NCBI GenBank assembly: GCA_963989385.1
Contig: OZ022506.1
Span: 65,917,434 to 65,981,433 of the forward strand
Direction of reading: 5' to 3'
DNA length: 64,000 nt
Source: Ctena decussata
Lineage: Eukaryota; Mollusca; Bivalvia; Lucinida; Lucinidae
The position numbers were made by a program, and so were the translations under genes. The notes beneath the pieces are model-generated. The model was given only the letters and a program-made list of their open reading frames with translations. It ran no database searches and had not been told where the DNA came from. Positions 63,695-64,000 of this stretch are shown piece by piece. Positions within the stretch are counted from its first letter, which is position 1; every line of letters starts with the position of its first letter.

Positions 63695-64000
63695 GTAGGT
63701 ATCTTACACTGTGCAGCTGTGCTATCTCTATGTGTTGGAGCATGTTAAGGTGAAAGAGAACACTTCTGGGGATGGGGAGAGAGGGGATGGGTGTATCAGT
63801 TTACTAAAAGTAATACTCTGATGATTTATGAAGTAGACTTTGTCATCAGTGATTATTTCACTTGGTCTGTAAGGAAATTTATTTAAGATAATTGGTTGAA
63901 TGTATAACAGTGCAGACCCTGACCCAAGCATTTTAAGTGTGGCCTGTTCTGTTTGAATAAAAGATTTACGCCTTGCCACTTGAGTGACATATTGCCTGCT

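Overview
This is a window of animal nuclear DNA, most likely from a bivalve mollusc (a venerid-type clam is my guess). The evidence is: split genes with GT-AG introns; two conserved eukaryotic housekeeping genes; AT-rich introns packed with MITE, SINE, LINE and tandem-repeat elements; and a palindromic MITE starting TGAGCCGCGACACGAG and a GCTCACCTGAG/CTCAGGTGAGC-ended tandem-repeat element, both of which I associate with bivalve genomes. The species assignment is inference.

Only two genuine host genes can be supported. On the minus strand, a complete seven-exon gene for translation initiation factor eIF3 subunit F (EIF3F orthologue, 273 residues) runs from its ATG at 38255 to its stop at 9667, with a 15.8-kb first intron. 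On the plus strand, nine coding exons of an NFRKB orthologue (INO80 chromatin-remodelling subunit with a DEUBAD domain) run from an ATG at 51840 to 63694 and continue beyond the window; 324 codons are present. The genes diverge, with 13.6 kb of repeat-rich DNA between their start codons. Every exon join was checked for reading phase by hand.

Most of the remainder is mobile-element sequence. 1-9.6 kb: tandem-repeat elements with Helitron/Helentron-like ends, palindromic MITEs and tRNA-derived SINEs. 9.7-38.3 kb (EIF3F introns): a tandem-repeat element split by a TA-flanked inverted-repeat transposon, several 1.4-1.8 kb non-autonomous TA-flanked elements, a three-level nest at 28-30 kb, and an inactivated LINE reverse transcriptase (31.1-33.4 kb) whose frame is broken by two TA-target insertions. 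38.5-51.1 kb: a 4.7-kb unit bounded by 244-bp inverted arms, two more LINE remnants, and a Mutator-like pair, one inside the other, each with an 8-bp target duplication and ends built from arrays of a short motif. 51.8-63.7 kb: NFRKB introns with MITEs, SINEs and hairpins.

The most interesting pattern is a recurring architecture: at least eight different elements have ends made of inverted arrays of a short motif, with a different motif in each. Two of them (19974-21437 and 22528-23943) have clearly related interiors but different terminal motifs, as if ends had been exchanged. Class assignments for elements without a transposase rest on target duplications and end structure only.
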